The notes under the pieces: model-generated
The model's database searches: none
Seen by the model: the letters and a program-made list of their open reading frames with translations, nothing else
What the model was told of the DNA's origin: nothing
DNA from: Flavobacterium pallidum
GTDB taxonomy: Bacteria; Bacteroidota; Bacteroidia; Flavobacteriales; Flavobacteriaceae
Assembly (NCBI RefSeq): GCF_003097535.1
Contig: NZ_CP029187.1
Location: 186,001 to 250,000 of the forward strand
Reading direction: 5' to 3'
DNA length: 64,000 bases
Shown: in pieces, positions 53,501 through 61,985 of the stretch
How positions within the stretch are numbered: position 1 is the stretch's first letter
How the letters are laid out: every line of letters starts with the position of its first letter
Made by a program: the position numbers and the translations under genes

Positions 53501-55523
53501 TGTCGTCTTTGTTTTGTAAAGAAATCATTACTGTCGTTCCGGCATCTTTAGCTGATTTTATATCAAATTCCGCCCCGATTTCCTTCATGCGTTTTTTCAT
53601 ATTCCCCAAACCGTTGCCGCGGTCGGTGGCCTTTGTATCAAAGCCGATGCCGTTGTCGCGGATTTGGATCACGATCCTGTCTTTTTCCGATTTTGCCTCA
53701 ATGACAATTTTCGTGGCTTCGGCATATTTGATCGCGTTGTTCACCGCTTCCTGTATCGTACGGTACATGTTGATGCCCTGCAATGAGGACAGTTTCATTT
53801 CGTTGATCGACTCGTCAAGATGGAATGTATAAGCGATGCTTCCTTTTGCGGTTTTTGCCTTTTCCAAAAAGTTGAAGATCCGCGAGCGCAATTCCTCAAA
53901 ACTGATTTCAGCATGGTTCATCGCCCAGATGGTATCGCGCAGTTCGAGGATTGTCGACTTTGTAAAATCACTGATGTTGTCCAGCTTGTCATTGAGTTTC
54001 GTATTCTGCAGGTTGAACCCGAACTTCACATTATCCACCGAAGAAATGATGAAAGTAAGCTGCGCTCCGATATTGTCATGCAAATCGCGCGAGATGCTCA
54101 GACGCTGTTCCTGGAGTTTATTTTGTGTTTCAATCTGCGAGATGGCGGCTTTTAACTGGAATTCCTTTTCACGTTGCCCGGCCTTGAGTTTCTGTTGGCG
54201 ATAAATCAGGTATGAGAGTACGGCCAGGAAAAAAACCAACGCAGCAAGCATGATGATCGCATTGGTTTTCTTTTTGGATTCGGATGATTTCTTAAGCAGC
54301 TCTATTTTGTTCTGGGCCAATTGTTTTTCCTTGATTGCCGTTTCGTATTTCACCTGTGCATCCTTGAAATATTTCTGCTTTTCCCTGCCCAGGATGCTGT
54401 CTTTGTGTACAACAAACAACTTATGGTTTTGTAATGCTTTTTTAAAGTCTCCGGTTTTTTCATAAGCCTGGGAGAGCTCATTGTAAATTTCGGCAATGTC
54501 GTCGCGGCGGTCAAGTTGCCGGCCTTCGTTTAAAAGTTCATTCAGCAGTGAAATCGCTTTTGCAGGTTGTCCTTCAAATAAATAAATCCGCGCGAGGCTT
54601 GCACGGATGGGGTACATTTCAGAAGTATTCTTCTTATATTTTTTGCCCAGGGCGATAGCTTCTGTCACCATTTGCTTTGCTTCCGGCATTTTATCCTGAA
54701 TCACTTTGAGTGCAATCCCGGGCCGCAATATATCAAACCTGAGGCTTTCCAGCTTTGTAGAATCGGCCAGATGGATGCCTTTATTGTAATATTTTTCGGC
54801 TTCGGTATATTTGCCCTGATCCGTGAGCAGTGAGGTAAGATGTGCATATGACCGCAACAAGCCCTGCGGATTGTCGCGCTTGCCACCCAGGGCTATTGCC
54901 ATTGCCGAGCGCGCCATTTGCTGGGCCTTGTGATTCTCGCCAATGGTTTCATACAATTCCGAAATGTTGTTGAATATCTCCACCTTGATGTAACGATATT
55001 GCGTCGTATCTACATTCCTGGCCGCATCGAGCAGGTTTTTGATGGCAAGGTCGTATTTGCCCTGTACCTGGTAAATATTGGCAATATTATTTTTGGAAAT
55101 CACCACCCCGATACCGTCTTTCTGGCTCGCAAAAATGGAATCGGCAAGGTGGAAATATTGCATCGCATGCGCAAAATCTTCCATATTGTAGCAGGTTTCG
55201 GCATACTGACTGTAGGCACAAGGCAATTGCCCGTCAATCTTATTGTCGATGCAGTATTTTTCGGCTTTTTTAAAATCGCGGTAAGCGCCGTCATAATCCC
55301 GGATGAAGTTTTTCTGTTCGATCAGCTTGACGAGATAAGCCGCAATATGGTATTTGTCTTTACGCTTTTCGGCTTTCTTAATGCCATTCAAAATGTGCTG
55401 CAGGGCTTTTTCCGGATTTTTTTCACGGTCACGTTCATACCAATGGTAGACGCTGTCCGGATCATTGCCTTGTGAAAAAGCCATAACCGGTAACAGTAAA
55501 AAAAGTAGCAGCGTTTTCATCAT
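53493..55523 (-). CDS. TPR sensor histidine kinase C
   Basis: This 676-residue paralogue of kinases A and B has a signal peptide (to AFSQG), TPR region to about 390 (KYDLAIKNLLDAARNVDTTQ, KYTEAEKYYNKGIHLADST), membrane helix (AIIMLAALVFFLAVLSYLIY), phospho-acceptor H482 in SISRDLHDNIGAQL, N-box EAVNNAIKYA and GNGLGNMKKR. The periplasmic TPR part differs more from the others than the kinase part does, so it may read a different partner. It follows the small membrane protein by 32 bp. Confidence 0.92.
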   Translation of the reverse strand: MMKTLLLFLLLPVMAFSQGNDPDSVYHWYERDREKNPEKALQHILNGIKKAEKRKDKYHIAAYLVKLIEQKNFIRDYDGAYRDFKKAEKYCIDNKIDGQLPCAYSQYAETCYNMEDFAHAMQYFHLADSIFASQKDGIGVVISKNNIANIYQVQGKYDLAIKNLLDAARNVDTTQYRYIKVEIFNNISELYETIGENHKAQQMARSAMAIALGGKRDNPQGLLRSYAHLTSLLTDQGKYTEAEKYYNKGIHLADSTKLESLRFDILRPGIALKVIQDKMPEAKQMVTEAIALGKKYKKNTSEMYPIRASLARIYLFEGQPAKAISLLNELLNEGRQLDRRDDIAEIYNELSQAYEKTGDFKKALQNHKLFVVHKDSILGREKQKYFKDAQVKYETAIKEKQLAQNKIELLKKSSESKKKTNAIIMLAALVFFLAVLSYLIYRQQKLKAGQREKEFQLKAAISQIETQNKLQEQRLSISRDLHDNIGAQLTFIISSVDNVKFGFNLQNTKLNDKLDNISDFTKSTILELRDTIWAMNHAEISFEELRSRIFNFLEKAKTAKGSIAYTFHLDESINEMKLSSLQGINMYRTIQEAVNNAIKYAEATKIVIEAKSEKDRIVIQIRDNGIGFDTKATDRGNGLGNMKKRMKEIGAEFDIKSAKDAGTTVMISLQNKDDNA

Positions 55524-55555
55524 AAATATAAATGTGTCCTATAAAAATAGGGAAT

Positions 55556-55855
55556 TTAGCTTTCTGGTTTGTTTTTCAGCAAATCGTTTTTGGAAAGGAT
55601 GTCGAACAATTCATAATTGAGCTTAAAAATATCCTCATTCAATACAATCCGGCTTTTCTTCAGGTTCTCATTCAGCTCGTCCGAAAGTCGGAGCTGGCCT
55701 GATTGTGCCAGTTGCTTCCGCGTAATCTGCACAATGATTTCTTCCAGAGCTGCAATCTTTTCTCCGAATTTTTTCTTTTCCCTGCGCGAATACACCGCAA
55801 GGTAGATCATGGCAAAAAATAACAGCAATATCATGGAAATCAGTAAAAAAATCAT
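55556..55855 (-). CDS. One-helix membrane protein paired with kinases B and C
   Basis: This 99-residue protein has an N-terminal membrane helix (MIFLLISMILLLFFAMIYLAVY), a basic stretch (SRREKKK) and a helical tail with DELNENLKKSR and KLNYELFDILSKNDLL. The pattern Q-x-G-x-x-x-x-x-D-x-L and L-x-Y-x-L-x-D-x-L-x-K-N matches the 94-residue paralogue at 49757. First gene of the operon with kinases C and B and regulator B, and the direct target of operator 3. Function unknown; a kinase accessory role is inferred. Confidence 0.8.
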   Translation of the reverse strand: MIFLLISMILLLFFAMIYLAVYSRREKKKFGEKIAALEEIIVQITRKQLAQSGQLRLSDELNENLKKSRIVLNEDIFKLNYELFDILSKNDLLKNKPES

Positions 55856-55903
55856 AACAAAGGGGATTGGTGGATAATTGTTTTTGTTTTAAGGTCGTAA
55901 ACA

Positions 55904-55950
55904 AATGTCACCTTTCCTTCGCCAAAATGAAATACGCAGTTATACGTATT
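55904..55950 (-). promoter_or_regulatory. Operator-promoter 3 (kinase B/C operon)
   Basis: AATACG (55931-55936), N8, CGTATT (55945-55950), centred 33 bp upstream of the -7-like box GACATTTG (55911-55904, minus strand). It controls the operon that encodes regulator B, implying autoregulation. Confidence 0.72.
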
Positions 55951-55955
55951 TTGCC

Positions 55956-57380
55956 CTATGACTTCATCAATTGCGCTTTCGGAAAATGCATATGGTAAAT
56001 ATTGGTACGCCCGTCGACGGTCCTGATGAAATACAATTCCTCGTTTTGCTCATCATACCACGGCGACCCGTCGAAGCTGCCGCTATTGATGCTGCTGCCG
56101 AGGTTTACCGGCTCAGACCAGTTCTTCCACGTATCGTCAAGGCGGTGCGTCACAAAAATATCGTAATCACCATAATTGCTGAAACCATTGCTACTGAACA
56201 ACAGCGTTTTATTATCCGACAACAATCTTGGCATACTTTCATCGGCGGCGCTGTTAATGGTTTTGCCCATATTCTGCAGGAAGCCGTAAGAACCATCCTC
56301 TTTTTTGTTTGAAAAATACAAATCGGCGCCACCCTGCGTCATATCGGTTTCAATGCCCATGATGATGGTTTTGGCATCGTCTGTAATGGTCATTTCAGAA
56401 GTATCGTCGTAATTGTTGTAGGCCGTGACTTTCAGTATTCCTGACGGCTCGAAAGCATCGCCGTTGCGTTTGTAAAATGCATAACCCGTTTCACCTGTAC
56501 CGCGGCTGTAGGATTTACCGCCTTTGAGCGCCCAGTCGCTTTTGATGCCATAGATATAATTAAACTGATTGTCATCGTTCAGCGCATTCATTTCCTGCAC
56601 GGGTGCCGACCATTTGCCGTTGCTTCTTACACAGGAGTAAATAATTTCTTTTGTATTGGTAAAATCCGTGAAATACAATTTCTGCCCGTCGGCGGTAAGC
56701 ATGGGATTGGCAGGCAGTAATTCGCCGATATCAATCTTTTCGGATTTAGCCAAAGACTGGAATTCAGGCAAAATATTGATTGGCGCCTCAATAGGCGTTT
56801 CCGAATCCGAAATCCCGATCGCATCGACCTGTTTCTGCCCAGGAACCAATGCAAAACTGAAATCCACCCTGACGGCAACAACGCCGCTTACTGCCTGTTC
56901 CAGTATCGCATGCTCTATGCCCGGATTCACATCGACTTCGGGTGCGGTCTGGATTTTCCTGCGTTTGCGGTTGTAGTAATATTTGCGGTCGGCTGGAGAT
57001 TGGGAAGTATACAAGTCCCTTTTCCAATTGACCTTGCGTGACCAGACGGTTTTATATTTGCCCGATCCGTCGTCTACCGCAATCCTTACTACGCAACCGG
57101 AATTCATATTTTCGAATACGGCAACCTGCTTTACGGTTTGCGGTTTTTCAAATCCCACCTCAACCGTTTCATAACCGTCGAGTGCGTTCTTGGGCATCCA
57201 GGCGTTCGCGCTTGGGCCGGCTTGCGGAAAAGCATCGGATTTGCCGAGGATGCGCTTGATGCCGTTTTGTTTTCCACCTAAATCAGACGAAAATTTAATC
57301 AGTTTGGATGCCCATTGGACTTGCTGTGCATGCACCGAAAAAGCAGAGATTAAACTTAAAAGGAGTATTTTACTTTTCAT
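55956..57380 (-). CDS. Exported PD40-type beta-propeller protein
   Basis: This 474-residue protein has a signal peptide (MKSKILLLSLISAFSVHAQ), a discoidin-like or jelly-roll N-terminal part (ALDGYETVEVGFEKPQTVKQ near 68-88, up to about 190) and then PD40/WD40-like blades (NPMLTADGQKLYFTDF, MTITDDAKTIIMGI, MPRLLSDNKTLLFSSNGFSNYGDYDIFVT, GSPWYDEQNEELYFI). It probably acts at the cell envelope in protein or glycan binding. It ends five bases before operator 3. No AATACG-type operator was found in front of it. Confidence 0.8.
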   Translation of the reverse strand: MKSKILLLSLISAFSVHAQQVQWASKLIKFSSDLGGKQNGIKRILGKSDAFPQAGPSANAWMPKNALDGYETVEVGFEKPQTVKQVAVFENMNSGCVVRIAVDDGSGKYKTVWSRKVNWKRDLYTSQSPADRKYYYNRKRRKIQTAPEVDVNPGIEHAILEQAVSGVVAVRVDFSFALVPGQKQVDAIGISDSETPIEAPINILPEFQSLAKSEKIDIGELLPANPMLTADGQKLYFTDFTNTKEIIYSCVRSNGKWSAPVQEMNALNDDNQFNYIYGIKSDWALKGGKSYSRGTGETGYAFYKRNGDAFEPSGILKVTAYNNYDDTSEMTITDDAKTIIMGIETDMTQGGADLYFSNKKEDGSYGFLQNMGKTINSAADESMPRLLSDNKTLLFSSNGFSNYGDYDIFVTHRLDDTWKNWSEPVNLGSSINSGSFDGSPWYDEQNEELYFIRTVDGRTNIYHMHFPKAQLMKS

Positions 57381-57393
57381 CTTTCATTCATTT

Positions 57394-57427
57394 AAAAAAA
57401 GGGCTGACAAACAGAATTCATCAGCCC
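57394..57427 (-). terminator. Rho-independent terminator after the PQQ-like propeller gene
   Basis: GGGCTGA (57401-57407) pairs with TCAGCCC (57421-57427), followed on the minus strand by seven T (57400-57394). It separates the PQQ-like gene from the PD40 gene. Confidence 0.8.
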
Positions 57428-57454
57428 CCACCATAAAAAACATAACCCAAAAAA

Positions 57455-59278
57455 CTAATTGTTGACTTTGATTTTTTCTACTTTTTTGCCTTTGAAAGCA
57501 AAAATGTATTCGCCGTCTTCTGTTATGTCTATACCGTCACCATATTGCGGGCTTCCGCCTTTTCCTTTGGACTGGACCGATCCTTTGGTCTCGCCATTGG
57601 TCATATCGATGCCGTAAATGATGTTTTTGCTGTTACGTTGGTCACGCAGGAAATAATTGTCGCCGATATGGTAGAAATAATCCACGCCTTTGATTTTTTC
57701 CGATGCATAAGCGCGGCTGCCGTCTTTTTTGTTGTAAGAAGCCAGTCCTTTTTCAGAAAGCACGACCACTTTATCCCCGAAGTCGATGACATCAGTGGCT
57801 TTACCTACTTTGGCATCATTGTGCTTCACGTCGAAAAGCTGGTTTCCTGATTTGATGTCGTAGCCGTAGAACTCATCGCCATCACCTACAAACACCGTAT
57901 TTTTATCTTCGCTTAAGATCAGATCGGTAATCCTTTTATCGAAACGCTCCGAGCGCCAGGCGGTTTTTCCGGTATTGTCGTCAATCGCCAGGACACTGTT
58001 TTTTTGGTTTTTATAATCCCAGTAGATGTATGGCACCCAGGCTTTGTAGCTTCCGCCACCGAAACCGCCAAGGGCCAGACCCGCTGAAAGTCCGCTGCTG
58101 GTTTCTTCCAATCGCAATTCCTGCACCTGGAATTTTCCACCCACCTGTACCATCAGCTTATCGCCCGCCAGGTAAATGTGCGGCATACAGAATGCACCTG
58201 TGATTTTCTCAGATGCCCAAAGTAGTTTCCCTGATTCCAGGTCGTGTTTCTCGACATATTTCGTCTTGTCCCTGTTCCCAAGGATGACAAGATATACCGC
58301 ATTTTGTGTAAACAACGGCTCGGCAATCAGATGGTAATACTGTGATTTCTTTTTGTTCCCGAACAAAGCGTTGCCGCTTGAACCGCCCATATCGTCATCG
58401 TAAATTGCAGCCCACAATTGCTGGCCCGTACTGTAATCATAAACCGTCAATCCATTGAGGTGGAGGTATAATTTACCGCCTTTGATCCACATGTCCACAA
58501 TCGGCTTGCGGGTTACCAATTCCTTCTGGACAACACCTGTAAAAGTAGCATCCCAAAGCACTTCACCATTCGACGCATTGATGCGCACCAATTGGTTTTT
58601 GTACCCTGCAAACAAAGCACCAAGGGCCGTCGGCTTGAAGTTCAGCATGACGATTTCATTCTTATCCTTATTGTAAATGTAAGTCCCTACACCGCCTTTA
58701 AAACGGTTCGTTTCCCAGATTTTCTCGCCCGTATCGGCTTTCACAAGGATTACCGAAGCCTTTTGCGAAATCAGGAACGCATCGAGTTCATAAATATATT
58801 TTACGGTATCCAGTTCGCCATCCCCGGCACTTTCGCCTTTAGGGATCAGGTTTTGGTATACTTCAGAGTTCCACAATTCCTTTCCGGTCGGGATATCGAT
58901 TACTGCTACACGGTCGGTCCCCAATTTCCTTTCATCAAAAAGGAACAGGTAACCGCCTTTATCGGTCCAGACCGTATATTGGTATTCGCATTTGTTGGTC
59001 TTATTGGTCGTGATTTTTTTATAATCGCCACTCCAGATTACCTTACCTTCAGCATTCAGGACCGTAGCCGAGTTGTCATCGGTGCCGATGATGTATTTTC
59101 CGCTGCCGTCGGTAACGGCAAGCCTTGTGGCCTTGTTGTCAAATTCGCCTTCCCATACGGTAGTAAAATCTCCCGTTTTCTTTCCGGCTTTTCCGCCACC
59201 ACCGAGCAATTTGCCGAGCTGTGCGCTTGCTGTTCCGGTAATCACCAGCGACAGCATGATTAATGTTATTTTTTTCAT
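57455..59278 (-). CDS. Exported PQQ-like beta-propeller protein
   Basis: This 607-residue protein has a signal peptide (to TASAQ) and then repeated blades of the PQQ/outer-membrane-assembly type: YIIGTDDNSATVLNAEGKVIW, VAVIDIPTGKELWNSEVYQN, VILVKADTGEKIWETNRF, RINASNGEVLWDATF, LESGKLLWASEKI, DDNTGKTAWRSERF. About eight blades can be recognised. A Gly-rich loop lies near GLALGGFGGGSYKAW. No enzyme residues are evident; scaffold or ligand-binding roles fit. It is 17 bp after the small exported protein gene, whose promoter has operator 4. Confidence 0.85.
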   Translation of the reverse strand: MKKITLIMLSLVITGTASAQLGKLLGGGGKAGKKTGDFTTVWEGEFDNKATRLAVTDGSGKYIIGTDDNSATVLNAEGKVIWSGDYKKITTNKTNKCEYQYTVWTDKGGYLFLFDERKLGTDRVAVIDIPTGKELWNSEVYQNLIPKGESAGDGELDTVKYIYELDAFLISQKASVILVKADTGEKIWETNRFKGGVGTYIYNKDKNEIVMLNFKPTALGALFAGYKNQLVRINASNGEVLWDATFTGVVQKELVTRKPIVDMWIKGGKLYLHLNGLTVYDYSTGQQLWAAIYDDDMGGSSGNALFGNKKKSQYYHLIAEPLFTQNAVYLVILGNRDKTKYVEKHDLESGKLLWASEKITGAFCMPHIYLAGDKLMVQVGGKFQVQELRLEETSSGLSAGLALGGFGGGSYKAWVPYIYWDYKNQKNSVLAIDDNTGKTAWRSERFDKRITDLILSEDKNTVFVGDGDEFYGYDIKSGNQLFDVKHNDAKVGKATDVIDFGDKVVVLSEKGLASYNKKDGSRAYASEKIKGVDYFYHIGDNYFLRDQRNSKNIIYGIDMTNGETKGSVQSKGKGGSPQYGDGIDITEDGEYIFAFKGKKVEKIKVNN

Positions 59279-59295
59279 GGTTATTGTTGTTTAGG

Positions 59296-59673
59296 TTATT
59301 CGAATGTTGCGGTGTAACGTATTTTGTATCGTTGCTGTTTCTGCAGCTTAAAGAAGAATTTATGTTTCAGGATGTAATCCGACATCCAGTTGATGAAGTC
59401 GATGTTTTTGATGTCGCTGTCCACTTTAAAGAAGGTCGAAACCTTTCCGTTTTGTACTACGCCCACGTCGAAAACCATGGTTCCCTTTACGTCGGCATAT
59501 TTTTTGGCTTTTATTTTCAGGAAATCTTTTGATGTGAAAAGTTCGTCAATTTCTTTAGTTACGGCTTCCTGCACTTGTTCCTCATCGGTCAGTGTCTGTT
59601 TTTTCTGTGCCTGCACGTTGACTGAAAACAGTACCAGCAAAGCGATGCCCCACAATACTTTTTTAGTTTTCAT
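59296..59673 (-). CDS. Small exported protein of unknown function
   Basis: The frame reaches 59715, but that part covers the -7 box, and the signal peptide MKTKKVLWGIALLVLFSVNVQAQ starts at 59673, so this start is used (125 residues). The mature chain has TDEEQVQEAVTKEIDELFTS, VKGTMVFDVGVVQNGKVSTF and a final KLQKQQRYKIRYTATFE. The middle resembles a TonB-C-like or similar beta-alpha-beta fold, but I cannot name it. First gene of the two-gene unit with the PQQ-like propeller, and a direct target of operator 4. Confidence 0.78.
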   Translation of the reverse strand: MKTKKVLWGIALLVLFSVNVQAQKKQTLTDEEQVQEAVTKEIDELFTSKDFLKIKAKKYADVKGTMVFDVGVVQNGKVSTFFKVDSDIKNIDFINWMSDYILKHKFFFKLQKQQRYKIRYTATFE

Positions 59674-59704
59674 ATAATTGTTTTTTTGGTGTTTAATACT
59701 TTTA

Positions 59705-59753
59705 CGAAACTGCAATTATTTGGCAGCTGTTACAATACGACATATGACGTATT
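59705..59753 (-). promoter_or_regulatory. Operator-promoter 4 (small protein - PQQ propeller operon)
   Basis: AATACG (59734-59739), N8, CGTATT (59748-59753), centred 35 bp upstream of the -7-like box CAGTTTCG (59712-59705, minus strand). Confidence 0.7.
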
Positions 59754-59791
59754 TTGCTTTCGGCATGCAAATGCTGCCTATACTCTGGTGT

Positions 59792-59826
59792 AAAAAAACG
59801 CACGGCAGCCAGGTTGCCTGCCGTGC
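59792..59826 (-). terminator. Rho-independent terminator after lipoprotein paralogue 2
   Basis: GCACGGCAG (59800-59808) pairs exactly with CTGCCGTGC (59818-59826); seven T follow on the minus strand (59798-59792). Confidence 0.9.
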
Positions 59827-59849
59827 GGGAATCAATAAAGGATGGGAAA

Positions 59850-60392
59850 TTAAAACGATTGGAAGGTACCGCGGAATTTTCCGTTGGTAACCGTTTTCTG
59901 TGAACTGCATGCATCTTCCTTAGAACCTGTGAAGGTGAAAGTACCCTCAATTTTGGTATCGCTTATCGAAGTTACAGTAATGCTTCCCGTAGCGTTCTCG
60001 CAATCTCCGGTATCCCACGTAACGTCATTGTCACCGGCTGTCTCTGTGTAACCCAATGTGTTGTTGGTCGTTGAGTTTACCTGATAAGTCGTACCGGCAG
60101 TTATAGGACCCACAAGCGCAATATAAATGGCTTTATAATCCTGATCAGTAATCGTAGTCTGGTCGCCACAGGAGATCGTAATAAGCTGCATGTCTCCGGT
60201 GCCCTGCTTCATTGCAACGCCTACAGACTGTCCCTGGATGGAAGCGGTCTCAAATGAAGTACCGTCTACTTTAGCAGAGATATACGTAGAAAGGCTTGAG
60301 CTTCCGCCGCCATCACTGTCGCTGCTGCATGAGTTAAACACTAACGCTAATGCCATTAAGGCTGTTAATCCGATTTTTTTGAATGTTTTCAT
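59850..60392 (-). CDS. Gly-rich-leader lipoprotein (DUF6252-like), paralogue 2
   Basis: This 180-residue lipoprotein has the signal MKTFKKIGLTALMALALVFNSC followed by SSDSDGGGSSS, almost the same leader as paralogue 1 at 50195. The domain has AKVDGTSFETASIQGQSVGV, DYKAIYIALVGPITAGTTYQV and EGTFTFTGSKEDACSSQKTV, with two extra cysteines not in paralogue 1. Single-gene unit with operator 5 upstream and a strong terminator downstream. Function unknown; surface exposure is inferred from the acidic leader. Confidence 0.82.
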   Translation of the reverse strand: MKTFKKIGLTALMALALVFNSCSSDSDGGGSSSLSTYISAKVDGTSFETASIQGQSVGVAMKQGTGDMQLITISCGDQTTITDQDYKAIYIALVGPITAGTTYQVNSTTNNTLGYTETAGDNDVTWDTGDCENATGSITVTSISDTKIEGTFTFTGSKEDACSSQKTVTNGKFRGTFQSF

Positions 60393-60423
60393 GATGTAAT
60401 AGATTTGTTAATTATTTATTTGA

Positions 60424-60472
60424 CAAATCTGCAACAATCAAAAAGGGGATTCAATACGTAGAAATTCGTATT
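60424..60472 (-). promoter_or_regulatory. Operator-promoter 5 (lipoprotein paralogue 2)
   Basis: AATACG (60453-60458), N8, CGTATT (60467-60472), centred 35 bp upstream of the -7-like box CAGATTTG (60431-60424, minus strand). Confidence 0.75.
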
Positions 60473-60476
60473 TTAT

Positions 60477-60646
<170 letters not shown>

Positions 60647-60664
<18 letters not shown>

Positions 60665-61606
60665 AAATACCATATGTGGGAAACGGGACTGCAATTTGGC
60701 AACCTGCTCCTGTAATTTCTCCTGAAAAGCCAGGTGTTGCGAGGTATCAGGATTGAAAGGGCGGTGTGCGAGGCTTTTTTGTATCGAGCCTACTTTGTTC
60801 ATCACGGCATACGCACTTTCCTTAATATGCGTATCTACAAACCTTTGCCAGATGTAGTCTACGGCGGTCTGGTTCGGGTGCAGCATATCTTCGGCGTAAA
60901 AACGGTAATCGCGCAGTTCATCCATCATAATTTCATATGAAGGGAAATAGGCCGCATCGGAGGAGGCGAGTGTATTATGCAAAGCCGAAATCAGGTTTGC
61001 CTTACTCTGCTGATTTTCTACAAAACCATCCTTGATATGCCGGACCGGCGATACCGTAAAAATAATATGGCAATCGGGGTTGATGGCATAAACCGAGTTG
61101 ATGAGCTGCTTCAGGCTGTCGGCAATCGCATCAACCGACAAGAGTTGTTTTGAAAAATAGCGCTGGGGTACTTTATGGCAGTTGGCCACATATTCATTGG
61201 TTTGATCATGCTTATAGACCCACGCTGTCCCTAAAGTGACGATCAGGTGGGTGGCATTTTCGAGTCCGCGGTACAATTGTGCTGTGGAAGCATTCAGGCT
61301 ATCGATCAAATCATCACGGTACACGTTGCTCAATGCCGAATGTGCATCAAAGCAATGCCAGGTATCGTTGCTGTGGAATACATCTGCTTCTGTAAACTTT
61401 TTCTGGACCGCGGCAAAGCGGATGATTTTGGCCAAAGCCAATGGCTGGAAAATGATCCCGAAAGGATTGACCGTATTCCTGAATTGGTAATACCCGAACT
61501 TTTCGGCCATGCTTTCTGCAAAGCAGGACCCTAAAGACACTATGCTTGATTTATAATCAAGTTTGTGGCTGCTTTCGGCTATGGGTATTTCAGTCCGGAA
61601 TTGCAT
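60647..61606 (-). CDS. GSCFA family protein
   Basis: This 319-residue protein has the family name motif GSCFAESMAEKFGYYQF at about 27-43, then NPFGIIFQPLALAKII, LIVTLGTAWVYKHDQT and a C-terminal DLRDYRFYAEDMLHPNQTAVDYIW. These blocks give a SGNH-hydrolase-like fold with serine in GSCF and the DxxHP-like pair D-M-L-H-P, so ester hydrolysis is possible but unproved. The last five codons (SQESQ) are formed by the adjacent word array. The upstream region is the 21-bp array 2. Confidence 0.88.
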
Positions 61607-61649
61607 TTGTTTACTTTATTATTATATGATGGACAATAAACCATCATTT

Positions 61650-61985
61650 TACCCCATTGATGGCGTTATGAGCTTCATTAATGACGCTTTTTGCCGCGTT
61701 TACGACGTTGCCTGCTCCATTATTGGGGTCCTGAATCCCGTTAATGGCGTTCAAAGCTCCATTAATGGGGCTCGGAACGGGATTAATGGCGTCATGCAAC
61801 GTGGTAAATGGCGTTCGGTACCCCATTAACGGGGTTGTCAACGCCACTAATGGGGCTGCATGACGTGGTAAATGAGGTTCGGAGCGCCACTCACGGGGTA
61901 TGCAACGTGGTAAACGGAGCACGGAACGCCATTCATGGGACAATGCACGTGGTAAACGGCGGTGATAACCCCTTCAACGATTATT
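61650..61985. repeat. 21-bp-period degenerate tandem array 2
   Basis: About 15 units of 21 bp (a few of 22) fill the 374-bp gap between the GSCFA start and the alaS stop. The best unit starts with the palindrome CCATTAATGG and ends in a variable half finishing GGAACG or CAACG. From about 61800 two unit types alternate: CCAYTNAYGGGG-start and TGGTAAAYGG-start, giving a 42-bp higher-order repeat. Because 21 is a multiple of three, frames stay open on both strands and encode INGV-like heptapeptides; I do not regard these as genes. Confidence 0.85.

Noticed and set aside
61650..61985. CRISPR array
   Set aside because: Units are contiguous, 21 bp and degenerate throughout, with no constant repeat plus unique spacer and no cas genes nearby.
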